DNA of 64,000 bases from Eupeodes corollae. Its lineage: Eukaryota > Arthropoda > Insecta > Diptera > Syrphidae. Positions 1 through 11,194 of the stretch are shown one piece after another; the first letter of the stretch is position 1; every line of letters begins with the position of its first letter. The stretch spans positions 308,758,485 through 308,822,484 of the forward strand of contig NC_079147.1 of NCBI RefSeq assembly GCF_945859685.1, given 5' to 3'. The position numbers were made by a program, and so were the translations under genes. A model generated the notes under the pieces. The model was not told where the DNA came from. It did no database searches and was given only the letters and a program-made list of their open reading frames with translations.

Positions 1-1590
1 TACGAAATGAATGATATCAAGGCAGCAACGGTATTATGGCTACAAAGAATGAAAGTGTAGGCAGTTCAGTTGGAATAGGATATAGGAATATAGGAAGAAG
101 GAAGGAAGGGTGGCGATGGAGGGTTGGAAGTTTGGGAAGTTGGTATACTTTGGGTCTGGAAACATTGGGAACACTACGAAATATCAAATACCCTTATCTC
201 GCTGCTCTGTTGTATTATTATCCAGGGCCATACTATCTATATATCGTATGAAGGTATACCTAAGCCCGGCAAACGCACCCGACAACGAGAACAAGAACAA
301 GAACGAGAACACTTATGTAATCATTTCAAGTCCGAGTGATTATCGTAAATAATATTGATAATATGATGGCTTGAAGGGAAGAGCTGTTAGTATACAAAAT
401 ATACAAAAGACAATGCCATCAAAGGACTAAGGGAAAAGGTTTAAGATATGAACTCTCACCAGGTTATTCTTTTTTTTTTTGCAAAACCTTTTCGTGAATT
501 TTTGTTTTTTGCATCCAAATGAGGTCTTTTTGTGGTGGTTTTGTCATTTTTATGTTACATCCTTGAGATTGAGGATAATTGTGTCCCTGGAGAGCGGTTT
601 AAAGCATTAGATTTATTATAAAGATACTTTTATATATTTTTTCTCTGTTTTCGGTTTTTTTGGTTTTATTTTTTTTTTTTGTGGAGGGGGGGGGGGGAGG
701 TTGTTTGGGAGAGGTTCTGATGGTTTTTTGTGTGTTGCTTAGACAATTGACGTTTTCGCTTCAAATAGTATCGTGTGACCTCGGGAAGTTATTTTTTATG
801 AGCGATTAAGTTTTCTTTTTTTTGGTGTTTTTTGGTTTTTATTTCGGGTTTTTATATTTTGGAATGTGAGAAAAATGTCCCATTAAGGTTTGAAGTTTGA
901 AATAATGTTTTGAAAAAAAAAAGGAAACAATTGGAATGGTAGGTATATGAATGAAAAGTGTTCTTTTTTTCAAGAGTGGGTTTATTTCATTGGGTATTTC
1001 CTCCTGCGATCATATCTGGGAATTAAATGGAGAACATAAATGTTTTCTTTTATGAATATTGTTTTTGGAATAAAAATGAGGAAGCCTAGCTGTAATCACG
1101 AATTGTTAATAACGAATTTATCTGGAACAATTTTTTTAAATGGGTTTTTTTCTTCCAGAAATACTCATTTTTAAGATCTATAGGGCTATCATTTCAAGCT
1201 TAGATTGTTGTTTTCTATGGAATGGAATGGGAAAAGGGTTAGATATGAAGGATGAAGAATACATCAGGCTAAGGAATAACATTTAAGTACCTATCTCGAA
1301 ATGCAAGACTATAAAAGAAAATTAAATCAAAAAATTGAGCTCAATTATTTTGGAAGTTGAACTCAATTCATTTTTAAGTTGTCCAACCTACTTTTAAAAT
1401 ATGTAAAGATTAAATCTATATGTAATAAGAATAATAATCAGAAGACTGAATGTAGAAATAATTTTGAATTTTCAACGAAAAGGATTAAGGACAAATAATC
1501 TACCTTAGAAATTGCAATTGGGAGAGTACAATAACTAAGTAGGGACGGTTTTAGAAAAAAATACTTAAACAAAACACTTAGCTCATGTCT
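1..1590. other. AT-rich non-coding stretch
   Basis: I see no gene or mobile element here. The stretch is AT-rich, with many T-runs and a run of 12 G at 686-697. The overlapping short frames near 36-352 differ only by reading frame and match no family I recognise. Confidence 0.6.
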
Positions 1591-1599
1591 AATTTCACA

Positions 1600-2075
1600 G
1601 ATAATTAGTTTTATTCTTCCGCTGAAATAATATGGTTTTGTATACGCTTGAACAATGCTGGGAAATATTGCCTGCGATCGACTTAGAGGAGATGCCGATT
1701 TTCCAAAAAAATCGTCTTTTCAGATGAAGCTCATTTTGATCGGGTATGTAAACAAGCAAAGTTGTCGCACTTGGGGCACAAAAAAAACACCGCACGCATA
1801 CATTGAAAAGCGGATACAGTCAGAACAAGTCACTGTTTGGAGCCGATCTTGGTCCAGAGTCGTAATTGGGCTATTTTTCTTCGAAAATAAGGAAGGAGTG
1901 GCCGTTACAGTCAATGGCAATAGTTATCGGGCCTATTGAACGATTTTTTTTTTCACAAAAATTGAGGAGGAGGATATTGGCAACATTTGGTTTTAATAAC
2001 CGAAGATTCACTCGATGTTTTTATAACATTTTCAGAAACAAAGTTATTTGGAGAACCCGTTTAATATTTTAAAAG
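1600..2075 (+). pseudogene. Relic of IS630/mariner transposase (DUF4817-type family)
   Basis: This is the central and C-terminal part of a DDE transposase of the IS630/Tc1/mariner superfamily. The plus strand reads a damaged form of the first catalytic Asp block (SDEAHF, partly out of frame), then GYVNKQSCRTWGTKK, then a block ending in FFENKEGVAVTVNGNSYR. It can be matched segment by segment to the better preserved transposase at 8086-9134. After about 1939 the frame is lost, but FFFSQKL and later fragments continue the same order. There is no intact start, and the region after the last matching block is not recognisable. It is a dead relic, not a gene. Family assignment rests on comparison within this window plus known family motifs. 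Confidence 0.75.
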
Positions 2076-2823
2076 CTAGAAATGTTTTCTATAACCCTAA
2101 GTTTTCGAAAAATTTGTATGCAAACCCAAAATTTTAGAATAAATTTTTTGAGATTTCGGAAGTAAACTACTGAATTTTCTTTTCGTGGATATTGATAGCA
2201 TGAATTCTGAATCTAACACAAAATCGGAAACCCGGTATAGAGTAATTGTTGCCGGTATTTTGTAATAATCATTTCAGTTAAAGTCATTCGAAGTAGACCC
2301 TACTCCTTACTTACTTACTTAATGTGGTGCTACAGTCTGGGGCGGAATTGGGCATCAACCAACATGCGTCTCCAGTCAGCTCGGTCCCTAGCTAGGTGTC
2401 TCCAGTTTTTCACGCCAAAATGGTTGAGGTCTTCAACCAGCTGAGTGTATCACCTGAGTAGCGGTCTTCCTCTACTGCGCCAGCGCCGTCCCTCGGGATT
2501 GGATTCTAAAACCTTCCGGGCTGGGTGTTGATGTCCATCCTACATCTCTACATGACATAACCATCTAAGCCGTTGGACTTTAATTCTGCTAACTAGGTCA
2601 GTGTCGCTGTACAGCCCGTACAGTTCGTCGTTATATCTTCTCCTCCATTCTCCATCTATGCGTACGGGACCAAAAATCACCCGAAGAATTTTTCTCTAGA
2701 AGCATCCTAAGACGCTCTCATCTTTCTTTGACAGGGTCCAGGCCTCAGCGCCATAAATGAGAACCGGGATGATGAGTGTCTTATAGATGGTGATTTTAGA
2801 TGCTCGAGAGTGGACTTAACTTC

Positions 2824-4352
2824 TCAATTGGCTTCTGAGTCCAGAGAAGCAGCGATTTGCAAGAGTTTTTTGATTTCAGCGCTGGTTTCATTGTCTGTGT
2901 TTATAGCGCTGCCTACGAGTAGGTGGACAAAGACCTTAACTACCTCAAAGTTATAGCTGTCCATGGTGACGTTTTGTCCAAGACCTCGTCGTTCAGTGTC
3001 CTTTTTTGATGACAGCATATATTTGGTCTTGCCCTCATTGACCACTAAACACATCTTCTTCGCTTCTTTCGCAATGCTCAAATACGCTCCGCTGACATCA
3101 CGCTTTGATCTTCCAATTATGTCAATATCATCTGCGTATCCGAGTAATTGGTTGGACCTTTGGAAAATTGTGCCTCTAGTGTTGACAGTTGAGTTTTGCA
3201 CAATTCTTTCCAGAACGATGTTGAAGAAGTCGCATGACAGTGCATCGCCTTGTCTAAAACCTTTTTTGACATCAAATGCATCGGTAAGATCTTTCCCGAC
3301 CTTGATAGAGCAGCGTGGATTCTCCATCGTCATTCTGCACAAACGGATAAGTTTGACAGGGATGCCAAAACTAGACATTGCTCTGTAGAGCTCTTTCATA
3401 TAGATGCTGTCATACGCGGCTTTAAAATCGATAAAGAGATGGTGGGTATCCTGGGTTTTTTCCAAGATCTGCCGTAGTGTGAATATTTGATCGATAGTGG
3501 ACTTTCCTGGTGTGAAGTTACACTGATAAGGACATTTCAGGTTGTTGGCGAAGGGCTTCAGACGTTTACATAATACCGCAGAGAGATCTTTTCCAAGATC
3601 TGCCGTAGTGTGCATATTTGGTCGATAGTGGACTTTCCTGGTCTGAAGCCACACTGATAAGGACCAATCAGGTTGTTGACGAATGGCTTCAGACGTTTTA
3701 TGCCTCTGTAGCTGGTGCAATTTAGAGGATCTCCTTTCTTATGTATCGGGCATGGTTGCTTCCGACCATATTTTGCAGATGAGTTGGTGCATGCTCCCTA
3801 CCAAGTCATCGCCTGCTGCTTTGAATAGTTCGGCAGCGATGCCGTCAGCAAGAGCAGCTTTGTTTGACTTAAGTTTAGATATAGCTATCTTCACTTCGTC
3901 AAGGTCGGGAAGGCGGAATTGTGTATCTGCGTCGACGAGGTTGAGTGGTTCTATCTCCCTTACAGCGGAATTCGGTTCTTCATCGCCGTTATAAAATTTG
4001 GAGAAGTCGTTTTTCCATATTTTCAACATCGACTTCGGTTGTACTACGATTTTCAACTGATCGTCTTTACAGGGTTTGGTTCGTGGCTGGTACCCTTGGG
4101 AGGCTTTTTTACCATCTTAGTAGCCGGTGTTTCGCTCTCCTCTTCTGATCGTAGAGCTCGCAAGCAGATCTGGTCCTCCTCTGGCGCCGTTTTGTATGCC
4201 TGTTGTTTCGCTGCGTGCACTTGCCGGCATTCGTCGTCAAACCAGGGGTTTCGCTGTGTTTTCCGTGTGAAACCTATTACTTCCGAGGCGGCATCTATGA
4301 TAGCTGCAAGGCAATGTTGCCACTGGTTTTCAATGCTTGATGCAGGCAGCAT
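2824..4352 (-). pseudogene. Reverse transcriptase of LINE A1, broken
   Basis: This is an RNA-directed DNA polymerase that would copy its own transcript at a nicked target. The order is: a segment with NPWFDDECR (near 4230), an RT entry block with KSNKAALADGIAAELFKAAG (near 3850), GKSTIDQIFTLRQILEKTQ, motif A with FIDFKAAYDS, GFRQGDALS, and motif C GYADDIDIIG with the catalytic Asp pair intact. The frame is interrupted between the 4053-4352, 3739-4056 and 2824-3720 sections, and a duplicated segment at 3462-3699 scrambles the start of the last one. The catalytic residues survive, but the protein could not be made as one chain. Plus-strand frames such as 2963-3388 are antisense shadows. Confidence 0.85.
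3462..3699 (-). repeat. Internal tandem duplication in LINE A1
   Basis: About 107 bp are present twice (3462-3568 and 3593-3699), with a few substitutions between copies. Both start CCAAGATCTGCCGTAGTGTG and end in GCTTCAGACGTTT. Only one copy is present in the related elements at 24915 and 53742. In the minus-strand frame one copy reads PYQCNFTPGKSTIDQ in frame; the other reads the same codons out of frame. Confidence 0.85.
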
Positions 4353-4459
4353 AGGACTTCTTAAGAAGTTATTAAGACTCGATCGGAAAAGGACATGGCA
4401 GTCTCTTTCGATTGTAGCCGTCTCCTCCTCTCCTAGACCACACTCAACTCATAATAAAA

Positions 4460-6515
4460 AAAACTGCATATTTTAGACCCTATAAATTATTGGCGCCCAT
4501 AGTTATCTTTGATATCTGAAGGAAAAGCAGAAAACCTGATGGTAAGATAAAACTTATTTTCTTAGATCCAAAGCACTATTAAGTTCTTACACTAATCCTG
4601 ACCGTCATGGTTTACTTTCCTTCATTGCCTAGGAAAGACCTCAATCCTACCAATTTGTCTTCGGCTGCTCTTCTCGACGTTCCTCTTGATCTCCGAATCT
4701 TCTTTATACTTGACTAAGCTGATTTCATACTACATCGGTTCCCTTGTAACGCTGTCATGAGTTTTTCGAAGAGTGTGTCAACTAGTAAATGAGTTTCTGA
4801 CGCATTTTTCTATAGTTCCTAATTAAAAATTATAGTGAGCCTAAAAACAAAGCTCTTTATGACGGTTTGTATTTATTTAATGATTGTCGTAACTCTTTGT
4901 TTAAGGTAACCTGATTACATACCACCTTCCTTTGAGGCATTAATTCCAATATTCTGGAAATTTATTACTTTGTCAATAATCATTGGTTTTTGACCAACAC
5001 TTATCTGACTGAGGGAAATTAATTTTACTGACTCGACTAGTTTTTGTTGCCGACTATCGAATAATGTTTGCGCGAAGGGTTTTGATGGTTTCAGCTCGAC
5101 TCTGACTTCAAATTCGTTCTATTTCAATAAAATTTGTCACGATGCTCTAAATCACTAATCCTTATCTTCGATATTCAATTTAAAATTAAGACTTCTGCCT
5201 TTACGTAAGTTATTAAGGATACTGAAAAGATTTAAACTGTATCTATATGACGAAGATGTTTACTTTTCAAAAGCATCCTGCAATTTAATTTCAAGAACTA
5301 ACTTCTGTATTACCTTAATCCTAAAACACGGCTTTAAAAACATTTTTAAAGGGAGATATTTCAAAACCTGATGTGATAGAAAGATATGTCATTTGAATAA
5401 TATCCGTGATCTTACGAATACAAGCATACGATAGGCCCATAACCTAGATGTTTAAGGCAAGTTGTTAAAGCCCATATCACATTGCTATTAAAAAATCAAA
5501 ACAAAATTAGGCCAATGTCTACAACTTTGTCTGGTTCTTCTTTTCTTGACATAACCCCTGTGTATAAAACTCTAAGCATTTGGATCCACCATTAATACTC
5601 GTGAAGCAGAAATTAATATCAGTACCAAATACAACATCCACAGTGTGGAATTACTGCCGATAAAAGGTTAAGTGAAATTGTACTGTTACTTTTATTCGAG
5701 TATCAAAAACAATTTTTGAGGTTTTCATTCTTAAACCTTGGTACGTTTGATACTTGTGAGTTTTTCCAATTAGCTGCGCAGTCAACTTTATTAATTCTTA
5801 GTAAGCCTTCAGTCAAATTTCTTAGGCTTCCTGAATTTCTTTAAGTCCTCCGAAAAAGATACTGATACGAAATTAAAATCCTACTTCTGATTATGATTCC
5901 AACGTTGCTCAGCGTAAAAAGGAGCTTCTTAAAATAATCAGATTGCTATTAATTTTCCAAATATGATTTAAGAACGTCACAGAATTACAAAAATTCGAGT
6001 TTTCAAAACTTTTCCAACACATTTACAATTCAAATCAAAGTATTTACATCTAACCTGAATAAAATTCTCGTCAAAAACTCGAGGTTTTGTATTGGTTTTA
6101 GTAAGAAGAATATCGCGTTCTTTTGACGAATATTGAGGAACTCAATAAAGTTGTTAGCTGTGTAAATGGACATTTAAAGAGCGACTTACCAAGAAACTAA
6201 GTGAAATACTTGTTTTCTAATAAAGTATCTATAAATATTATCTATGTATGTCGACGTTAAATTATGATAGCAAAATAACTGCGAAACAAAACTAAAGCCA
6301 AAACACATTTTTTGAGGTTTTGACAGTTTGTGATTATAACATTGTCAATTGTTCCTCAGGGATATACTTACAACATCCTGTCCCCATAAAACAAAACAAA
6401 AAATATCAACTCTTAAGTGCCTGATATACTAAAGAAAATCCAATAAACTACTTAAAAGAAAAATTATGTGCAAACAACGCACATGATGGCAGCATTTTAC
6501 CCCTAAGTGTAACAT
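4460..6515. other. Non-coding stretch, nothing recognised
   Basis: About 2 kb of AT-rich sequence with no frame of note, no terminal repeats that I could pair, and no similarity that I noticed to the other repeats in the window. It may be unique intergenic or intronic DNA. Confidence 0.5.
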
Positions 6516-6719
6516 ACATATACAGTGGCTCCCACAACTAATCGGACATAAGAAATATAAATTTTTACAATGGGTTTTCTCGAAACGTATAACCATTTTA
6601 TATGATATTTCAACATATTTTTATTTTAAATAAAGTAGACAGCAAATGAATATTTAAAACCAAAGCAATTTTGTAATTTAACACTTCGTATACAATCAAA
6701 TACTTAATATTTAGTTGCG

Positions 6720-7005
6720 TATTATTTCGATTTTTGAATTGACTAGATATTAGTATGCTTCTGCACTTATTTCTTGTAATTCTTTAAATCTTATATTGTC
6801 CTCGATGTTTCTAATGTTCTTTTAAGCAATTTGAGGTCCCAGTTCATTGCGTTTAGGTCATGTGACTTTTTCTGTGTTTTAGTCCAACTTAGGGCAGTTA
6901 TAACCACGACCTTATTAACAATAAGTGTGGTTAAATAAAATTGTCTTGTATTCTCACTGACATTATAACCCCAATGTTGTTTCAAATTGTTGCTTTTAGC
7001 CATTT
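6720..7005 (-). pseudogene. C-terminal remnant of Tc1-like transposase
   Basis: The minus strand encodes a segment with SHDLNAMNWDLKLLKRTLE, which resembles the SPDLNPIENLWxxLKR region at the end of Tc1 transposases. A frameshifted tail follows (FKELQEISAEAY in another frame). The Glu/Asp expected in the ENLW segment is altered here. It lies at the 3' end of the minus-strand gene, inside the TIRs at 6523 and 9860, as expected for the host element's own transposase. The first two catalytic Asp blocks were not found. This is a dead remnant. Confidence 0.6.
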
Positions 7006-7244
7006 AAGCTCTATTTTATGTCATAATTTTAAGGGTTAACTAAAAATGCAATACTATGTAGTTCCACCTTATTCCAAGAAGACTTATGCTGTAATATATG
7101 TTCATCAGTAAACTTTTAAATCATGAAATTATGTAATAGACCTTGGACGGGCTCCGTTGCAGGACTTTTGCAATTTCTCGTACTGATTTACCACCCTGGC
7201 TATGCAAAAAAACAAATTTCAGTATTTCCAAAGACGTTTGTAAA

Positions 7245-7960
7245 CTTTTCCCAAAGGAAATTATTTTAATTGGTCCCATTAGTTAAATTGAAAATTTTGA
7301 AATTTATCGATGTTTTAAGGTCCCTAGTGTCTAAATAAAGATTGTGATTTAAAGAGATGTCTACGCATGCGTGTGTTCGTCCCTTAGTTTTATTTCGGAA
7401 GCTGTTTTTGCTGTCCATATCTCAAGAACCAGTGAAGATATCTACTTCAAATACATTTTTGTTATACAGACAATAATGCATAATGTCATCTTCAAAAAAA
7501 GTGAAAATTTTGGTTAACACAAAATATTTCACGAACCAATAACGCTAGCGACTTGAATAAAACGGTTTTTTTTTTAATCAAAAGAATTGAACAAAAATTA
7601 ATATCACCTCGAATATTTTACGAACAAATAATCTCAAAAATAATTGTATGCAACGAAAAATGATGTTTTTCACATCTGTTACAATTTTGAAAAAAAAATC
7701 GAATTGACAGTTTTTTTTACAAAACAAAAATAAAAAACATTATTAAAACTTGATAAAAATTAGTTTTTGACTCAAATATCTTTCAAAAATTTTAAAAATT
7801 GTCTGAAAACTAATTTCATCTTATAGAAAACATTGTTTTTGTCATTCATTCAAATTTTTATCAAAATCCAACAGTTTTTTCATAAAAATTAAAATCTACA
7901 TTTTAAGCAAAATTGATAAAAATTGAATATCGATTCTGCAGGGTATATCTTGAATATATA
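7245..7960. repeat. Unclassified dispersed repeat, copy 1
   Basis: This segment aligns along most of its length with 11195-11850. Shared blocks in the same order include TTCCCAxAGGAA at the start, GTCAAATTGAAAATTTTG-like, ATCTCAAGAACCAG, CTTCAAATA, TTTTGTTATACAGA, TTTTGGTTAAC, TTACGAAC, CACCTCGAA and TTGACAGTTTTTTTTACAAA. It has no long frame and no inverted termini that I could pair. It lies inside the Tc1-like element. Its class is unknown: it may be a non-autonomous element or a fragment of a larger one. Confidence 0.7.
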
Positions 7961-8010
7961 AATGTATTGACTTCATTCTGAGCCAAATCTCCAATCTGTA
8001 TTTGTTTATA

Positions 8011-9246
8011 AAGGGTGTCCCAAAATTAACGCAAGATTTGAATTAAATAGAAAACGCAGTTTTTAGTCTTTTGATAGTTATATTTTTACTGACTCGTAAA
8101 GTACATGTATGGCATAACACATCGGACAAATGTTCTCCACGGCTTTGCATGCACATGCGCACTCTTTTGTTGAAATTTTCCTTGACCATTCTGCATAAAT
8201 GTAGCTAAATTTCTTTGATGCAGCGTTGAATCTCCTCCTCTAATGCACGGGTGGTTGTGGGCTTGTTGACATAGACTTGTGATTTCAAATAACCCCATAA
8301 AAAAAGTCTAATGGTGTTAAATCACACGATCTAGGAGGCCAATTTTGATCACCGAAACGAGAGAGTACACGACATGGAAATGTCTCATGCAGTAATAATA
8401 TTGGACACATCAATATCATCCAATTTTGGCAAAAAGAACTGTGTAATCATGTCGCGATATCGAGCACCAGTAACAGTCACTGCTTGACCAGCATCATTTT
8501 CAAAAAAATATGGCGCAATTATGCCTCCAGCCCAAAATCCACATACAGTCACGCGTTGTGGATGCATTTGTTTTTCGACAATCACATGTGGGTTCTCCGA
8601 ACCCCAAATGCGGCAATTTTGGCGATTGACAAAGCCATCAAAATGAAAATGTGCTTCATCGCTTAGGATGATTTTGCTCGAAAAATCAGGGTCCATTTGT
8701 TGATGTTCAATAATCCATTCCACGAACTCTCTTCTCTGTCCATGGTCATTAGGCTTTAATTGTTGTGTTAATTGAATTTTGTAAGCATGAAGACACAGAT
8801 CTTTGGTGAGTATACGCTGTAGAGAGGTTCTTGAAATTTGCAATTCTTGTCCACGAGGTCGAATTGAGGTTCCTGGATTGTCAGCAACACTCTCACGCAC
8901 TGCTTCGACATTCACATTTGAACGGCTTGTTTTTGGACGACCAGTGTGTTTGGCGTCTCCAACGGATCCAGTCTCCATGAATTTTTCAATAAATCTCTTC
9001 ACAGTTGACGAAGTTAAAACACTATTTCGACCATATTTTGTATGAAATTTTCGAACTGCAGCCGCCAAGCTTTCACTATTTTTGAAATATTCTTTAATAA
9101 TGAAGACACGTTGTTCTATCGTGTAACGCTCCATTTTTAATAACCCTATACTGTTAGCTGTCAAATTGCTTTTTTTCAGGGTTGCCAACACTTCACTGCA
9201 CAAATGGCGACAAATTCAAATCTTGCGTTAATTTTTGGACACCCTT
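8011..9246 (-). mobile_element. Mariner/IS630-type element with DUF4817-type transposase
   Basis: Terminal inverted repeats are GGGTGTCCCAAAATTAACGC at 8013 and the complement of a near-identical sequence ending at 9244; the match extends to CAAGATTTGAATT. The termini are flanked by TA. The single gene inside is read on the minus strand (8086-9134). At about 1.24 kb the element has the normal size for this superfamily. It is inserted in the Tc1-like element 6523-9860 and is therefore the younger of the two. Confidence 0.92.
8086..9134 (-). pseudogene. IS630/DDE_3 transposase with DUF4817-type N-terminus, inactivated
   Basis: The transposase would bind the element's termini and cut and join DNA. 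The likely start is the Met at 9134 (MERYTIEQRVFIIKEYF), which opens the DUF4817-type helix-turn-helix region; an upstream Met at 9203 is less family-like. The order then is a GRPKTSR linker, a second HTH-like block, YKIQLTQQLKPNDHGQRREF, the first catalytic block ILSDEAHFHFDGFVN, and FFENDAGQAVTVTGARYRDM. Near 8400 the frame breaks, and the family's FQQDGATCHT block, with the second catalytic Asp, is deleted. The C-terminal part (ETFPCRVLSRFGDQNWPPRS, CDLTPLDFF, then a frameshift to KSQVYVNKPTTTRALEEEI) remains out of frame. The copy cannot be active. Confidence 0.9.
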
Positions 9247-9864
9247 TATAAGAATTAAAACATCCAAGAAATGCTACTAAAATGTATAAAAAATTTAGTT
9301 TTACTAATAATCTGGTAAGCAAAAATTGATTTGGAAATCAAACTATTTCATCATTATGCAAAATATTGTTGGTTATTTTTAGTAATTTTTTTTCAAAAAA
9401 TCAGTAAAAAACAAACTGGAAAACCAACAAAAACTGTTATGAAATGGTTTTTGGCTCAAGTATTAAGAGAACAAAGAAAGATATTCACAATGACAGACGG
9501 GATAGGAAAGTATCAGTGTGGGTCGCATTCCCGGATCTTTTTTGGGTTTCGTGTCATTTCAAAGTGGAGCAGAAAACTACCTAAATTGTAAGTAATACAA
9601 GGTTTATAGTAACAATTATCACTTAAAAGAAAAATTATAGTTACAGAGCTACTACAGTAAGTTTAAGTGTTTAGGTTTAAATTAAAATGTTGTTTTTTTT
9701 AATTTATTTGCTAATTAGTAGCTTGCAATTCAGATCATTTTTATTTTAACTCAAATAAATTTAAAAATGATGATTAAGTTGTACTACTTCCACACATTTT
9801 CTTAAAGAGAAATTGCAAAAAATAATATTTTCTTTGTCCGATTATTCGTGGGAGCCACTGTATA

Positions 9865-10700
9865 TCTCTATTCTGTAGTATGAACGTTGGACAACTATAA
9901 CAATATATAACATAATTGACTGGAATATAATAATAATAATGGCCTCCTCTGGAGACTGGAGTATGTACAAGGTGTAGGCGTATCGAGTAGATCTGTTATG
10001 GGCAATTGGTGCAATCAAGGGAAACAACTTGCCAGTACGAGTGTACCAATACCAATACCTATTCCAAAAGACCAAAACCACGCTGGCCATAAAAAGATTT
10101 AATGGTTTTCATTTTATTTCATTACATCTCGTTTATTTTTTTTCATTTTTCGTTTCTGCTTTAGTCTTGTTTAGAGATAAGAAAACTAATAGAAAAGAAT
10201 TGAAATTGATAGCGTTAAATGGATTTTAATTTTTTATCAGATAATTGATGCTCATAAAGAAAAATTGAGCCAAAGGCTGCGCAGCGCAGCGCAGGCAGCA
10301 ACAGATCGACGAGAGGGGATCGTTTTTAGTTTTTTAAGTGCACATTATTTTATTTTTGTTTTTTGATTTCAAATGGCGCTGCCTTTCTGATGGCTTCACT
10401 GTATGAAACATCTTGATAGGTTGGTTTGGTACTTGCATATTTGAATTTTAATTAAGAGCATACAAATAATGTTGATCGAATGTAATGAGTTTTATTTAAA
10501 CGATGTTGATGGTGTTTTCTTTTTAGTTGAAAATTGTCTGAAAGTAGATAAGGTTATGATTTAATTAATTGACTTTTAAGTTGAAAGTAGTGATTTTCAT
10601 AATTTTGTCTTAGATCAGAATAATATGTTTTAAAAAATTGGTTAACGCAATAAAGTATTTGTACACAATTGAAACAAAGCTTTATCAAAGTATTAAGTTG
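9865..10700. other. Non-coding stretch
   Basis: No gene recognised. The sequence is AT-rich apart from a short GC-rich patch at about 10275-10320 (GCGCAGCGCAGCGCAG). The small frames here match no family I know. Confidence 0.5.
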
Positions 10701-11194
10701 ACCTGAGCCCTATTTCATGAAAATTGACAGGTGACAATTGTGTCACACTTGTCTGAAAAATCTATGAATTTTAAAAAACAATTAACAAATGACAAATTTG
10801 TCAAAAAAGTGAATACAAATTTGTCATTTTCATATACAAACATGTTTGTGAAGACAATTTTGTCATTTAAATTTTATTGTATAATTTTGACATGTGGTTT
10901 TGTGTCTTGACCAATTTTGCTTATGTTAGGAGTTACAGAACGCTGACACTTTTCAATTTGAAATTGTCACTGTTTGCAAAATCTTATTAAACACTTAATT
11001 CCATACAAAATGGAGAGCTTTGAAATGATTCAAACTCCCAAAATAAGTGTAATGAATTATTGTTTGCAATATTTAGTGAAACATTGTCCTATGATATTAA
11101 GGTTAATAAATGGAAGGATAGAATTCGCAATGAATTCAAGCAAACTGGAGGCACATTCGAGATACCATTTAAACTATTCGACATTATTATTAAC

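Larger units (their letters stand above)
2305..4450 (-). mobile_element. LINE family A, copy A1 (5'-truncated non-LTR retrotransposon)
   Basis: Read on the minus strand from 4450 down, this holds the linker before the reverse transcriptase (4352-4053), the RT domain (4056-2824), and a damaged C-terminal part (2823-2310) with LIYGAEAW-like and NWRHLARDRADWR-like segments typical of insect LINE C-termini. The 3' end at about 2305-2320 carries a short tetranucleotide repeat (TTAC on the plus strand) instead of a poly-A tail. The same end is seen in the copies at 15524 and 53742. The 5' half, with the endonuclease, is missing. The exact clade cannot be fixed from sequence reading alone. Confidence 0.88.
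6523..9860. mobile_element. Tc1-like DNA transposon with two nested insertions
   Basis: Terminal inverted repeats begin CAGTGGCTCCCAC at 6523 and, reverse-complemented, CAGTGGCTCCCAC at 9860. Both continue into ...TAATCGGACA, with a few differences. The element is flanked by TA on both sides (6521-6522 and 9861-9862), the target duplication of the Tc1/mariner superfamily. A remnant of a Tc1-type transposase C-terminus lies on the minus strand at 6720-7005. The interior is enlarged by an unclassified repeat (7245-7960) and a mariner-type element (8011-9246). Without these two the element would be about 1.4 kb, close to the usual Tc1 length. Confidence 0.85.

Noticed and set aside
2963..3388. 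Plus-strand frame over LINE A1
   Set aside because: Antisense to the RT, which has family motifs on the minus strand.
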